Origin: Usnea hakonensis
Lineage: Eukaryota > Ascomycota > Lecanoromycetes > Lecanorales > Parmeliaceae
Direction: 5' to 3'
DNA length: 64,000 nt
NCBI GenBank assembly: GCA_013423325.1
Contig: BLJB01000202.1
Coordinates: forward strand, 25,123 to 89,122
Positions 1 through 12,809 of the stretch are shown here, in pieces; position 1 is the stretch's first letter, and each line of letters begins with the position of its first letter. The notes below the pieces were generated by a model that was not told the origin of the DNA, did not search any database, and saw only the letters and a list, made by a program, of their open reading frames with translations. The translations under genes were made by a program, and so were the position numbers.

Positions 1-3000
1 TCTTATAGAGACTTTATAGAGGATATAGAAAAACTATAATAATATATCTATATCTTATTTTATCGAGCTAGGGCTTTAAATAAAAAGATATTATAATAGC
101 TTTAGATTAATAGCTTTACTATTACTACTACTAATCTTATACGAATTAGAAAAGAGCTTAGATATAAATAATTAAAGATAAATTAGGAGGCTAAAGATTA
201 TATAGATAAAGTTATATAAAGACTTATTAAAGAAGAGGCTAGAAAGGGCGTAATATAGAGCTTTAAAAAAGAAATATTAATAGAGTATTTTAGAAAGTTT
301 AAATATCTAATAATTAGGTACTCTTTATACGAGACTCTTTTATTTAGATTTACTAACTTCTCTTAAAGATTATTTTTTTATTATATACTATACGCTCTTT
401 TCTAATACTATTAATTAATAATTTTAAGATCTCTAATACGTATAAGATAAATATATTATTTCTAGTCTAAATCTTATCTAGTCTATTAATAGTTATAATA
501 AGCTATAGGATTTCGATATTAAAATCTATATTAGAATTAATATCTACTCTTAATATATACTCTAGTATATAATAAGGATTTTAAATTATATAGCTATTAG
601 TACTCTATATAGCTATCTTAATACGATCTCCTCTCCTACTCTTAATTAATAGCCTCGATTTATATAATCCGATTATAGTATTAAGACTATTCTAATAGCT
701 TAAGTATATCTTACTCTTTAATAAGTAAAAGACCTATAAATAACGTTTAAGGAATATTATATATATAGGATAAATACTACTAATTAATAAATTAAGTTAT
801 AGTAGGCCTAATTAACTAAGTCTTTTTTTAGGAAATAGATCGACTTCTTTTATACGCTTAGAGATTCTAACTTCTTTTCTAAAGATTTACTTCTAGATTA
901 GATTATAATCCTTACTATCTATCTATCTATAATTTGTATAGAGGTTATATAGTTTATTAATAAATAGAATATATATAATATACGCCGGTAATTAAATTAT
1001 CTAAAATTAATATAGGGGAAACTATTAGCTCTATTCTATTATCCTAAAAAAGGGATTAATAACTATAGACTTAATCTAGATTAGTTAACCCTTACTCGTC
1101 TATATTAAGATATAGAAGATTATAGTAAATTTTTCTACTTTATATAAAATATCTTTTCTTTATTTAAAATATTTAAATACCTCTATCCTTATATATAGTA
1201 TATATTCCGAGTATCTCTATCTTTATATAGAGATTTAATATATATTACTAATAACGCTTCTCTATCTTTATATATCTTTATATAAAGAAATAATTACTAA
1301 TAAAGCTATAGATCCTAATAAGTATCTTTTACCCTTTATATTAAAATAATATAATATCTTTCTATATTAGCGAGACTTTAATCTATATATACTATCTCCG
1401 ATCCCTAAAAATAAATAGTAGTTATTATAGCTAGCTTATTATTATACGCTTCGTACGGAGGTTAGCTACTAAATAATCTAAGGTCTTAAGCCTTAATTTA
1501 GACTTTATAAATATCTAGATAATATAGTAGATTAGTAAGGTCTAGATCTATAATTAGTAGAGGATATACGATAGATAGAGCTTTAAGGAGAGGGTTCTAA
1601 TAAAGGGTTTATAGAGTAGATTTAGAAGTCTAAAGGGATTTTATAAAATTAATATAGATACTTTATTTTATTTTTATATAACTCTATCTTTCTCTATTCT
1701 TTTTTTATACGAGTCTCTCTCTTTTCTTAGAGATTATATCTTCCTCTAATATTATTTTCTTCTAGATACTAAGATATAATATAACTAGTAATATATATTA
1801 TTAATTAATATAATAATATAAAGATTATAATACTCTAAATCTTTATTTTATATAATCTAGCTACCTCTTTCTTATTTAATATTAAGATCTATTAGATTAT
1901 CGATATTCCGGATAATTCCCTAAAGCCTTTTTATACGAAGGTACTAGAAGATCTCGTACTATAATACTAGCGTACTTAATAGCGAAGTATATACTCTTAA
2001 CTAAAATAGTCTTTATATAATAATTATAAACCTCCTCTATTAGAGCCTCGATTTATATCCTATACTTAGAGTATAATAGTTAAGAATATATATTAAAGTA
2101 GTCTTATCCGATACTTTATATCTAGAAAAAAATTAGTCTCTTTAATATTAAATCGTACTCGTATAAATATTACTACTATTCTATAAATAGTATAGACTAC
2201 TATTATTAATAATAAAGAGATTCCCGGTCTAACTAAAACTATTAAGATTAAGAAGATAAATATATATTCTATCTTTATATTATATAATTAATTAATATCT
2301 CTTTAAATTCGATTATAATAATAATTCCCTATTATATAATTATAAGTTATTAGGACTTTATCTTTAAAGATATCCTTCGTAAACGCCCTAGACTATACTA
2401 CCTCTTTAATACTAGCTCTATTTCCGAGTAGTATCTTATATAATTATAGTTAAAGAATATAGGGTTAGTAGAGCTATCTATAAGTATATCTTTTATATAA
2501 AATACTAAAGAGCTTCTTAAAGGAGACTACTTTAACTAGTAAGATAATAGGGAAAAGAAGTATCTTATAATCCTAGTTATCTAAAAATTTATATATTATT
2601 CTTATACGAAGTATAAGGATCTAGATAATATCTCTTCTCTTTAGATTAAGGTTAAATAAGAAAAGTAAGAGAAGTAAGCTAAAATTAAAAAGGAGATTAA
2701 AAAGGAGATTAAATAAGAACTATAATTTATATAACCCTAGTAATATAGATAATCTTTATAATTTATATAATATTAATATAATATCTATTAATCTCCCCTT
2801 AAGCTTTCTTCCTCTATACGACTACCTCTTACTTATAAAAGATCTTAATATAAGATTTTATTATTACTAGATAATAAAGATAAGATCTCTACTAAGCCTT
2901 TTATCTCTATACGATTAATAGATTATATAGTATTATTTTTTACTTAGTTACCCTTATCTTTTTCTAAGCTTTCTAAGCTTTTATCTTCTACCCCCTTCTT

Positions 3001-4764
3001 CTAGAAAAGGATAATCGATAATAAAGTATAATTAGAAGTATTGATAAATAACGGGTATATAATATTAAAAGTATTATTAAGTAATAAGATATTTGTATAA
3101 CCTTTTTTTCTAATATCTCCTTCCCCTCCTCTAGAGGATAGATAGGGTTATACGAGATTAGGATAAAGGCCCCTTAATTAGGCTAAAGGGGATTAAAATA
3201 AGTAAGAAGATTAAAGAAAAAGTAGAAAAAAGAAGGCTTAATAAATTTATTATCTTCTAAATAAGATATATATTAATACTACTAGGGGTATTCGTACGAA
3301 GGCGTCTTAGAGTAGAGTATCTTTTAATAAGACTTAGAGTATATCTCTACTTTTAGAATTATATTTAAATTATTTTTAATAAGGGTATCTTATATAAATA
3401 TAATATATTAATTTAAATTTCTAATCTATTACTTTCTACTTTATTTAATACTAACTACTTTATATAAAGAGTCTAATTTAGCTTTATTTTATATAAAGAT
3501 AAAGATTACTAGTCTTAAATATTATATAGAGGTATAGACTCGTTATTTAAGTATAAGATAATATATTAGATATATACTAATATATAATAAATAAATAGAT
3601 AAATAAATAGAAATAAAACTCTTTATATATATTTTAGAGAACTATAAGGTTCCCCTATAACCCCGAAGGGTCTAGTAGCTTCCTCTCTCCCTACTTTAGC
3701 CCTAGTAGCCGTTACCGGATTAACCTATAATTATCCCTTAGAGATTAAGATCTTAAGCCGCCGCGAGATAGTAAATAATAATTATCTAATCTATTATTTC
3801 TATTATTATCCTAAAAGTATCGGAAGCTATAATCCTACTATTTATAATTAGCGTATACCTTACTAAAGTACCCTAGAAGGTAGTAATACTCTAGGAAAGG
3901 GCGGAGACCTAGGCCCCTCTAATATTAATAATAAGTACGTAATAGTACTTACCCCTAACTCTAAATTAAGATTATATTAATATAGCTTAGATAATACGAT
4001 TCTATTTAATATAGTAAGATTATATTAAATACGAATATTATATCTATATCTAGAAGGGCTAGAATCGTAAGCTATCTAGATATATATACCTACCCCTATA
4101 TCTACTATTATCCTATTAGAAGGATAGAGTACTAATTAATAGAAATACTAGCTAAAACTATTAAGACTATATTATAGATAATAAGAGCCCTATTATATAA
4201 AGTTAACTAACTAACTTAAATAGTAAGAGAAATAGTAAAGATAATAAAATAAGATAATAGCTTCGTATATATATTAATAATAGTAGGGGAGGGCTTAGTA
4301 GATTAGTAAAGATAATAGTAGTACTATTATATAAAATCTAGATTAATAAGATATTTTAATAAATACTACTATTATAGCTATAATATAGTATCTATAGTAG
4401 AGGGAGAAAGCTACTTACTTAGTAGTAATAATAATAGTAGTAATAGCGATAGAGAGGAGCTTTATATAGAACTAATTAGCTAGATACTCGTATAATTAAA
4501 AAGATAGATATCTATTACTTATCTAATAGTATAGTTATAGTAGTAGTACTATAAATCTAGTTAGTTATATACTCGGATATTTAAAATATAAGGATATAGT
4601 AACTTACTTAGTAATAATAATAATAGTAATAAGGGAAGCTTCGTATAGAGCTAGTTAGCTATATACTCGTACGATCAGAGAGATAGGTATCTATTACTTA
4701 CCTTAGTAGTAGTAATAATAGTATTAGTAAGGAAGAAGAAAAGAAAGAAAGTAGAATCTTTATA
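1..4764. repeat. RIP-degraded AT-rich repeat block
   Basis: The whole stretch is AT-rich and almost devoid of CpA and TpG while TpA is abundant, which is the footprint of CpA-to-TpA RIP on both strands. No reading frame survives. Several frames read for long distances if TAA/TAG are treated as mutated CAA/CAG, so the block is probably made of former multicopy coding repeats, but I could not identify a family. A degenerate tandem repeat of about 185 bp is visible near 4,415-4,700, where a motif built from short TAGTAATAATAATAG runs and a TATCTATTACTTA tail occurs twice. Confidence 0.8.
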
Positions 4765-5009
4765 TGTCAAGGTTCAGGCGAGGATTCACGGGCGTAAGGA
4801 TTTGGTATTAATGATTTATCTCTAACTATAAGTGGAGGCTAGTTATATAAGACGAATACGAAGAGGAAAAAAAGAGGAAGAGAGTTCGCTTAAAAGATTT
4901 ACCCTTTAAATATCTATACCCCGTACACTAGTAATCGATATATATATTTAGAATAAGTAAATATAGATTTAAATATTATATACTATATATATATTAAGAA
5001 ACCGTAATA
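4765..5009 (-). repeat. 3' LTR (left copy) of the gypsy element
   Basis: This aligns end to end with the copy at 10,352-10,596. Its outer part (about 4,765-4,840) keeps CA and TG dinucleotides, while the inner part is fully converted to TA. Its inner end, ACCGTAATA, corresponds to the intact ACCGTGACA of the other copy. Confidence 0.88.
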
Positions 5010-5012
5010 GTA

Positions 5013-5025
5013 CCCCCCCCTTAAG
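5013..5025 (-). other. polypurine tract of the gypsy element
   Basis: On the minus strand this reads CTTAAGGGGGGGG and ends 3 bp before the LTR. Position and composition match the plus-strand primer of LTR retrotransposons and fix the element's orientation. Confidence 0.7.
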
Positions 5026-8000
5026 ATCGGACTCCGGACGATTTAGATTTAGTACTTTCTAAGCGGATAGATATAAATAAGTTATCTTCTAAATTAAAAT
5101 TAGACTCTATATTAAAATTGTTAGGGTTTTCTTTATATATAGTCTAAGTAGTATAATTAGCGCGTTCTAGGTATTATTTAAAGTAGTTATTTAGGGCCTT
5201 AAAGACTATATAAATATATTTAAAAGATTTCTAAATATAGTAGTAAATATCTTCCTATTTAATTCTAAATTTTAGAGTACTACGCTCTATTTTATTATCC
5301 TCGATTAACTCGATAATCTAGATATCTTAATTTTAGGCGTTAAGGGAAAGAAATAGGATCGGGGGAGCTTAGCTAGAGACTAGATTAGAGGCTATAGATT
5401 ATAAGAGATTAGTATAAAAGATATTATAATAGGACTAATTTAAAGGGAGCTCTAATTAATAAATATAAGTTCTAATATTTTTAATAATAGAGAAGGGCCC
5501 CTTAAATTTCTCTAAAAGCTTTTTAGAGGTATATTAAAACTATAGATTTCTAGCGTCTAGCTATACTAAGTTACGGGCTTAATATTTAGGCGTAGGTTAT
5601 TAGTTTCGATTAGCGAATTCTTCTTAGGAGGCCTAGATAAGTATTATTTAGATATTTATAATTTTATTAATATAGTCTATTTATAGGGCGAAGCCGTTAA
5701 TATATAGCTAGTCCTTAAGTTACTAGTAGTTTATAATATAATCTTCCTAATAGGAGCTAGATTTAAAATCTATATAGAGGTACTAGTCTAAATTTATAAA
5801 GAATAAGGTAAACTAGATAGCTTCTAAAAGATAATTATTAATAGTAAATTTAATTAAAGGGAGCTATTTTATCTAGTTATCTTAAAAGAAGTTTATAAAG
5901 ACCTTTAAATATTATTCTAGTATTATATTAGCTCGCTTAGTCTAGCTATCTATTTCTAAATAGAAAGTAGTAGAGAGGCTAGCCTTAATTCTATAATAAA
6001 TATATAATTCGTACTAAAAATAATTTTCGAACTACGTATCCTAATTAATAATAAAATTATAAGGGAGCCCGTAGTTCTTCTAGATATAAAGATAGAAGGT
6101 ATAGGCCGTATCTTTAGCTATAATTCTATTTATAGAAATATATTTTACTATTTTTATTAACCGGTCTATAATTATAAAGATATTAATATACTTCTAGCCG
6201 TAATAGTCGATATTTAGAGGTAACCCGATAATAAAATCTATCGAGATATAGGCCTATTATCTTCGTAGTATAAATAGAGGCCTTAAAAGTCCTAGATATT
6301 TTTTATAGAAGACTTTAATACGGGCGTAATTATAGTAGTTAGTAACGAATTATTTTACGAAGTTAGAAATTCCTAGCTAGTAGTATAAATAGATTAAAAT
6401 CTTATAGATTTTAATACGGCCTAGGTAACCCGCTATAGGCGTATTATAAATAAGTTTAATAAGGCGTAAGCGTAGCTTATTATTATTAAGGATAAAGAGC
6501 CTATCTCTAAAGTAGACCCTATTATTATATAGTTTATATTCCGATAGGGGGAAGCCCTTTAGCTTCCGAGTATCTATCTATAGAGCGTTAATTATAGTCT
6601 AGGCTTACTCGCTATCTACGTAGACTAACTAAATAGTATCTTCTAAATCTAGTTTGGTTTCCGGATTAGGGTAAAGCTTATCTAGCTCTAAATTAGAGAT
6701 AGGGGTAATAGATCTCGAAGCTTCTCTATTTAAGATAGAGGCTAATAGTATTATTCGGATTAAGGGGATATCTCTTCTTTAGACTCGGATTTAGATATTA
6801 AGATTCCTAGGCTTAAGGACTATTTATTATTAGAGATTAAGATCCTTTTAGGGCTTAATCTAGCGGGTTAAAATATCTATATACCTATTTAAAATATCTA
6901 GATAATAGATAATTTTAAAGTTAAATTTAAAAAGAAACTCGGACTAATAGGCTTAATAACGACTAAAGAGTTTAATAGATATAAAGTATTTTAGATTTTT
7001 ATAGTTAAAGATTATAAATATAGACTTTTATATATTTTCGAGTTTAGATTATTAGAGCTCGAAGGTATAAATAATTATTAAGAGCTTCTTATTATAGATC
7101 TTATAATTATACTCTATAGGGGATATTTTAATCGAGAAATAAACTATAAGCCTAAAGGCCCTTTAGAGATTATATTAAAATATTATCCTTACTACTATTT
7201 TATTAGAAGTATTAGTCTTAATAATAATCTACTTTTCTAGATTAAAGTATTATAGGATTAGGGCCGTAATAAAGGCGAGTTTTAAGGTATTAAAGACTTC
7301 TTAGTAACTAGAATCCTATTAGAACTTAACCTCCTTTTTAGTAAGTTTAGTAAGTAGTTTAGCGAGTAGTAAGAATCCCCTAATAAATTATTAATAGAAG
7401 TTCGCGAAGTCTAAAAAAGCTTAAATATCCTTAATATAGATTAAGATTAACTATTCGGTAACCGCTAAGAGCTTATTCGGATCTATTTAAATATTATAGG
7501 TAGTAATTATTAGGCCTAAATAATATATCTCGTTTACGCTAAAAATATATTTATTAATATTAACTTAGAGGCCTACCTCGCGGAGCCTAGTAAGTACGAG
7601 TTTTATATACTAGATATACTCGACTTTAGAATTACTATAGATTAGAATATTATTAATATACGCGATATAGAAATCGTCTAGATACTTATATAAAAGGTTA
7701 TTTATATATTTTTAGAATATAGATAGGGCCTTATAGAGCCCGAAATTTATAATAAGGGACTTATAAAGTCTATAATAAATATAGAAAGTAGTTTTCTACT
7801 CCTTCCTAGAGGCTATTCTAATTTTATTAAATATAGTAATAATATCTAGCTTAGTAAAGTACTTAGTATAATAAATTTTAATTAGAGTCTTTTAGATTAA
7901 AGGAATTAAATATTAATTCTTAATTATAATAGCGTTAAGTATTTAATAATTAATATATAGGTATAGTCTACTTCCGGGTTTATAGATAAAAAGGATAGGG

Positions 8001-10351
8001 GATATAACTAAGGACTTACTAGAGCGAATAAATCCCTTTATAAAATTATTATCTAGAAATTTTTTTAAAACTTCGAGTTCTTCCTTAAATATATTATATA
8101 AGGGCTTAAATAGGGGCTAAGTTCTAAGGGCTAGCTTAATTTTATAGTTAATTTCCTAATAGGGGGGTAGCTTATCGACTACTATTTAGGAGAAGATATC
8201 TAGGTACTTATAATATTCTTTAAAAAAGATAATATTAGGGTTAATTTAGATTTTCGGCTTAAGAGCCTTCTTAATATTCTATATTATAGTAATAAAGATT
8301 TCTATACCCGGCTTTTTACTTAAAAGCGTAAAGGGTATAGCCCCTATAATATAAATTAATAAGGGCTTAGACTTAGATTTTTTAGAGGGTTAGAGGGGGT
8401 TAGTAGCCTATAGAGCGGTTATAATTAGATTAATAAAAAGCCTTACTTATCGCTACTAGTCTTTATAACTTCGGGTTAAAATATAAATTAGTAAAGACTT
8501 AATTTCTAGGGGGGTAGATACTAGGATTCTAGAGGTTAAAAGCGAAATAGAAGGACCTTTAGTAAACTCTAAAGTTACCCCCTCGAAGGAGAGTATATTC
8601 CTATTTACCCTAAAGTAAAGATTAACCTCGTATTTTTCTATCTATAGGAGGCCGATAATAATATTCTAGTTCGAAAGGTCTATAATATAGAAGATTATAG
8701 AGATTAGTTCGTAACCTAGAATAAGAAAATTATAATAGGTAATATAAATAATAGGGCCGGAAGCGGCGGGCTTTCTATTAAATCTATCTAGATCTCTAGG
8801 GGTTATAAGGGGGGTTAAGGGTATTTTATTAATTTACATATAGATCGTATTAATAAAACTCTTAAAAGAAGCTCTAGTATTAAGTAGTATTTTAGCTATA
8901 TAATCTATTTTATTTAATTCTACCTTATATTCTAATATAAGATAACTATTAAGATAAGGCTTAGAAATTAAAGCTTTTAAGATACTAGAATTTAATCTTA
9001 AGAGAGGTTATTTAATAATCGATTATTCCTATATATAATAGTATATAGAGATTATACTTTTCCTAACTTATCCCCTTCTAGAGTTACTAACGCGGTAAGA
9101 GTAGTCGTAATTAAACGAATATTAGTACAATTTAATAATTTCTTATTATAGTTAGCGGTATAATACCTCGGCTCCTTATAGTATAGATAGAGCTAGTTAT
9201 TATAATAGCGTTATTTCTTTTCTATTATAAAGGGTCCCTAGGGTCTAGAGTCTATCTTTAATAGATTTATAGCTATATTTCTATTATTAGTAAATATATA
9301 TATATATTCTTCGGGGGTATAGATATATACTATCGGCGTAGATATAGGGTTAGTAACGAATTAGATTATCTTAGAGCCTAATTTATCGAAATACTCTTTA
9401 TATTATTAATCCCGAATATCTCTATACTAGTATTTATTAACTAGTTTATTAAAGCTAAGTTTAAAGACTCTTATATCTACTAGATAATTAGAGAGCTCTT
9501 AATATAAGCCATTCTAGAGGTAGAATTTCTAGGTCTCCTTATTAAATCCGGTATTATTAATCTTAGAGAGAAATAAGGATAGATATTCTAAAAATAATTT
9601 ATTTATTTATTATAGTTTTAGAATATATTATTATATAGTATTTTTAATATCTAAGTCTTTAAAATTTAAACGTAAGGCTATAATAAATTCCTTAATATTC
9701 TTAATATAGATTATACTATTCTCGTTTATTCTTAGATATATCTAGTTTCTAGCCTTCCCCTCGAGATATCTATAGACGTATTAGACCTTAGATACTTTAA
9801 TTAGGTACTAGTCCGCATTATCTCTTAGCTTAAAATTAAGTTTTATAAGCTATTATTCTAGAGTAGCTTAATCCCCTAAATAAAGGGGCGGATTAGGACT
9901 CTTTATAGAGTACTTAGAAAATAGTATCTTAGGGTTAATCTATAAGGGGCCCGAATTAAGGGCGTAGATAAATTACAAGTTAAGGTCTATAATTTACCCC
10001 TAGTAATTAATAATAGAAGCGTTAGACTCTTATTAGTACTTCTCTAGCTAGATAGTAATATTAATTTCTAACTAATTATATTTATTTTATAAGTCTATAA
10101 TCTCTATATTACTACTAGTAAAGGCTATTTCGAATATCTTTTATATTTAATCTAAATCTTTAATAACTACTTTTAGTAGGATATCCTTATTATTAAGCTC
10201 TACTAAGATTATTTTAACCTAGTCGTAGAAAATTAATTAGTCGTCTAGTAGAATAGTACTATTAGGTTTAGTTAGACTAAAAGATTAAAAAAAGGATCTA
10301 GATATAATAATAAAAGATAATAATAATATTATAATTAAATAGTATTCGTAA

Positions 10352-10596
10352 TATTAAGGTTTAGACGAGGATTTACGGGTATAAAGATTTAGTATTAATA
10401 ATTTATCTCTAACTATAAATAGAGGCTAGTTATATAAGATAAATACGAAGAGGAAAGAAAGAGGAAGAGAGTTCGCTTAAGAGATTTACCCTTTAAATAC
10501 CTATACCCCGTACGCTAGTAATCGATGTGTGTATTTAGAATAAGTGAATATGGATTTGAATGTCACATGCTATGCATGTGTTGAGAAACCGTGACA
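10352..10596 (-). repeat. 5' LTR (right copy) of the gypsy element
   Basis: This is the mirror of the left copy. Its inner start (TATTAAGG) is RIP-mutated, while its outer ~75 bp (about 10,525-10,596) retains TG and CA and ends in GTGACA. The opposite gradients in the two LTRs let the unmutated LTR be inferred from the pair. Confidence 0.88.
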
Positions 10597-12557
10597 TTAT
10601 ATAAAGAAAAATTTTTATGCGCTAAGGCTAGCCCTATTTAGGCCTAGCTACTACTCTCATTAATTCTATAGCTATATAAAGTCATACAGAAAGTAATTAA
10701 TCAATCTATAGACTCGTACGAGTATTAGGGAAGTATAGAAAGTATTTAGATATCAGACGAATGGTGTGCGAAAAAGAAAAAAAAAAAATCAGGTTTGATA
10801 TTGTCACATAGCCAGCCGTCGTCCACCCTATCATTGACCCACGGGTCCATTCAGGCTGCTGTACTCTACTGGATCTCGTGGTGAAGAGCTTATGCACTTT
10901 TTGTAATCATGATTTCGCACACCTCCTGCACACGTCTCCATCTTGTAGATCTGACGATGCTTTCCGGTGAAGCTTGGAAGATGGGAATCTGAGCGATGCA
11001 TGACTACCTTACTTCAGTTAGTGCCTTGAAAGAGAACGGGTGCGCTAGTGGTGGCTTGCATGCAGAAGCGAAAGGCCAGCTGAGAAGCGAAAGGCCAGCT
11101 GAGAAGATGTTCGCCACAATGTCATTGGCATCGAGATGCATACAGCGATTCAGCTGCATAGGGTCGTTAGTAATACGCCACAAGGATCATGGCGGGGGGA
11201 AATCCGACACGCCAAGCTGTTCTCGCTGCGATAACGTCATGGATATCGCATCGAGATGCGGTATGGATATGCGATTTGCTGTCTGCGGTTTGCGAGATTG
11301 GGGAGACGTCTACTCATCAGGAAAACCACCTGTTTGCTCCTCATTCGAATTCTTCTCTGCGGAGCCTGAGAGTTTTTTCCCGCCCTCCCACCCCCTCAGA
11401 TCCACCCCCTCAGATAGCTTCATTTGTCTAGATAGGATGCTCCAGGGCTATTCGGCCCTCAGGGGGTGCTGCCCTGGCGTTGGATAGGCCCAATCATCTA
11501 TCTACAGGCCCCATTTGATCCCCTGCATGTCTCATTTGAACCCCCTGTTAAGAGTACTAAAGTATGGAATTCCAGTCACGAAGATATAAACATGAAAATG
11601 ATGGCCCCCATTGCACAACCACTCGACTTTCAAATCTTCTCCTGGTGGAATCCCTATAGATGTATCTGTTTACGTATTCATTCATTCTCTCCGCCTTCTA
11701 AGCATCGGTCACTTCAATCACTCTTCCCTCCGATCGTAAAGTATTTGAACATGTCTCAAAGAAGCGCCAGGCCAAGGAGAACCTCGAGTCCAACTATTTA
11801 GTCGTCGATCTGGGCTATGAAAGCTACCAAGGCTTCAATGGTACCACTACTGGACTGAATAATTGGTTAGGGTACGAACGAGGATCTGCACCAATCATCT
11901 ATACCAGGGTGACGATGATCGTTGACCGATAGATCAACGTTCGCTATGCAGCGCCTCCAACGGACCGGTTGAGATGGCAGGCCCCAGCAGCCTCTACCCC
12001 GAATTGTGTAATCCTGCGTAGCGCGGGACAGGGAGATGCCGGGTTTCTTTATACTGTTCGAGTAATAAAAGGGTATAATATTGTTGGAATATGGTCATGG
12101 GTGTAGGACTGATGCATTTTCTATGTAGAAAGAGCTACCTAAATACCCCTGTGCCAAGACCAATCGGCCATGTGTTTAGACCAAAAACCATTTGTTATCC
12201 ATGTCTTGTGTGTTTTTGACGTCGTAAGCATCCCATCCCAATCAAACTAGTCTACGATGTCGAAGCCTTTTAGCCTCCTCCAACGCTCATCTCATTCTGC
12301 AACACCATGAGAAATCCTGTTCTTTCATTGTACCCAACACAAACGAGTAATGACTCCCCAGCCCACCCCATCCTTTACCGTGATATCTACGTGACACATG
12401 TATTGTTCCCCGAGCCGAAGTTGCTGCTTTGGGTCAAGACTGGTAAAGTAAGCTCCCATCGACAAGAAAGGAAGATAGGAAGAGGCATTCTCACCGTTTG
12501 AAACGATATGCCAATACTCAGAACCCAGCCCACAGACCACCAACCAAAATTACAACC
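10597..12557. other. transition from AT-rich block, no gene supported
   Basis: Composition recovers to balanced GC at about 10,700-10,800. Open frames of 63-163 codons between 10,706 and 12,543 overlap each other on both strands and show no domain or signal peptide. A perfect 19-bp tandem duplication (AAGCGAAAGGCCAGCTGAG) lies near 11,067-11,105. No gene is called. Confidence 0.5.
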
Positions 12558-12809
12558 TCAAATCGCTCTACAAACTGAGCACCATTCCCGCGTCTGCCCC
12601 AATCCGCGACAATGCCAACATGTCTCCCACGTCTGGTATCTGCCAGATCCATTACAAGCAGGGCACGGCGCGCCATTGTCAGCCAGTCGACCGTTTCCAT
12701 TGCAGCGAACGCAGTTTGTGACAATGCCTCTTCGGCGGCGTGCGCCATCGCAGCTGCTGCATGTCTGGTTGACCTGGCGGGTGGAGTTGCAAGTAGAGCA
12801 GGGACGCAT
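12558..12809 (-). CDS. small DnaJ-type CXXCXGXG zinc-finger protein
   Basis: The predicted 83-aa product is almost entirely made of CxxC pairs followed by Gly-x-Gly-like residues: CSTCNS, CSSCDG, CVRCNGNG, CPACNGSG, CWHCRGLG and CSVC. This is the zinc-binding repeat of the DnaJ central cysteine-rich region. J domain and client-binding domains are absent, so it is not a DnaJ. Small fungal proteins of this type are usually unnamed. I chose the ATG at 12,809 because the coding frame upstream has no ATG before a stop. A 36-nt intron candidate (GTGTAT...AAAAG, just 5' of the ATG) would join in phase to an upstream open frame reaching 13,037, but that frame also lacks an ATG. Zinc binding is inferred from the cysteines; cellular role is unknown. 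Confidence 0.5.
   Translation of the reverse strand: MRPCSTCNSTRQVNQTCSSCDGARRRRGIVTNCVRCNGNGRLADNGAPCPACNGSGRYQTWETCWHCRGLGQTREWCSVCRAI

Larger units (their letters stand above)
4765..10596 (-). mobile_element. Ty3/gypsy LTR retrotransposon, complete but RIP-inactivated
   Basis: Two direct repeats of 245 bp (4,765-5,009 and 10,352-10,596) bound a 5.83-kb element. The least mutated termini read TGTCA at the left edge and TGACA at the right edge, the usual TG...CA inverted ends. The pentamer TTATA occurs immediately outside both ends (4,760-4,764 and 10,597-10,601) and is a target-site duplication. The coding strand is minus: a polypurine tract read on the minus strand (5,013-5,025, with eight G) abuts the LTR at 4,765-5,009, making that the 3' LTR. 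Reading minus, decayed reverse transcriptase with a mutated YxDD-type ILIYSN block lies at about 7,630-7,682 and decayed integrase with SIDFI-GLP and VDRL-like blocks at about 6,120-6,250. That pol order (RT before integrase) is Ty3/gypsy. Stops are everywhere. No primer-binding site could be read through the mutations. Confidence 0.88.

Noticed and set aside
1..4764. Possible Starship captain (DUF3435) or other giant-element gene in the left AT-rich block
   Set aside because: Mentally allowing for RIP, I could not find the family's conserved segments, and no boundary repeats of a large element are visible.
10996..11801. Plus-strand frames of 163 and 111 codons
   Set aside because: They overlap in different frames, have no homologous pattern or signal peptide, and local tandem duplications explain their length.
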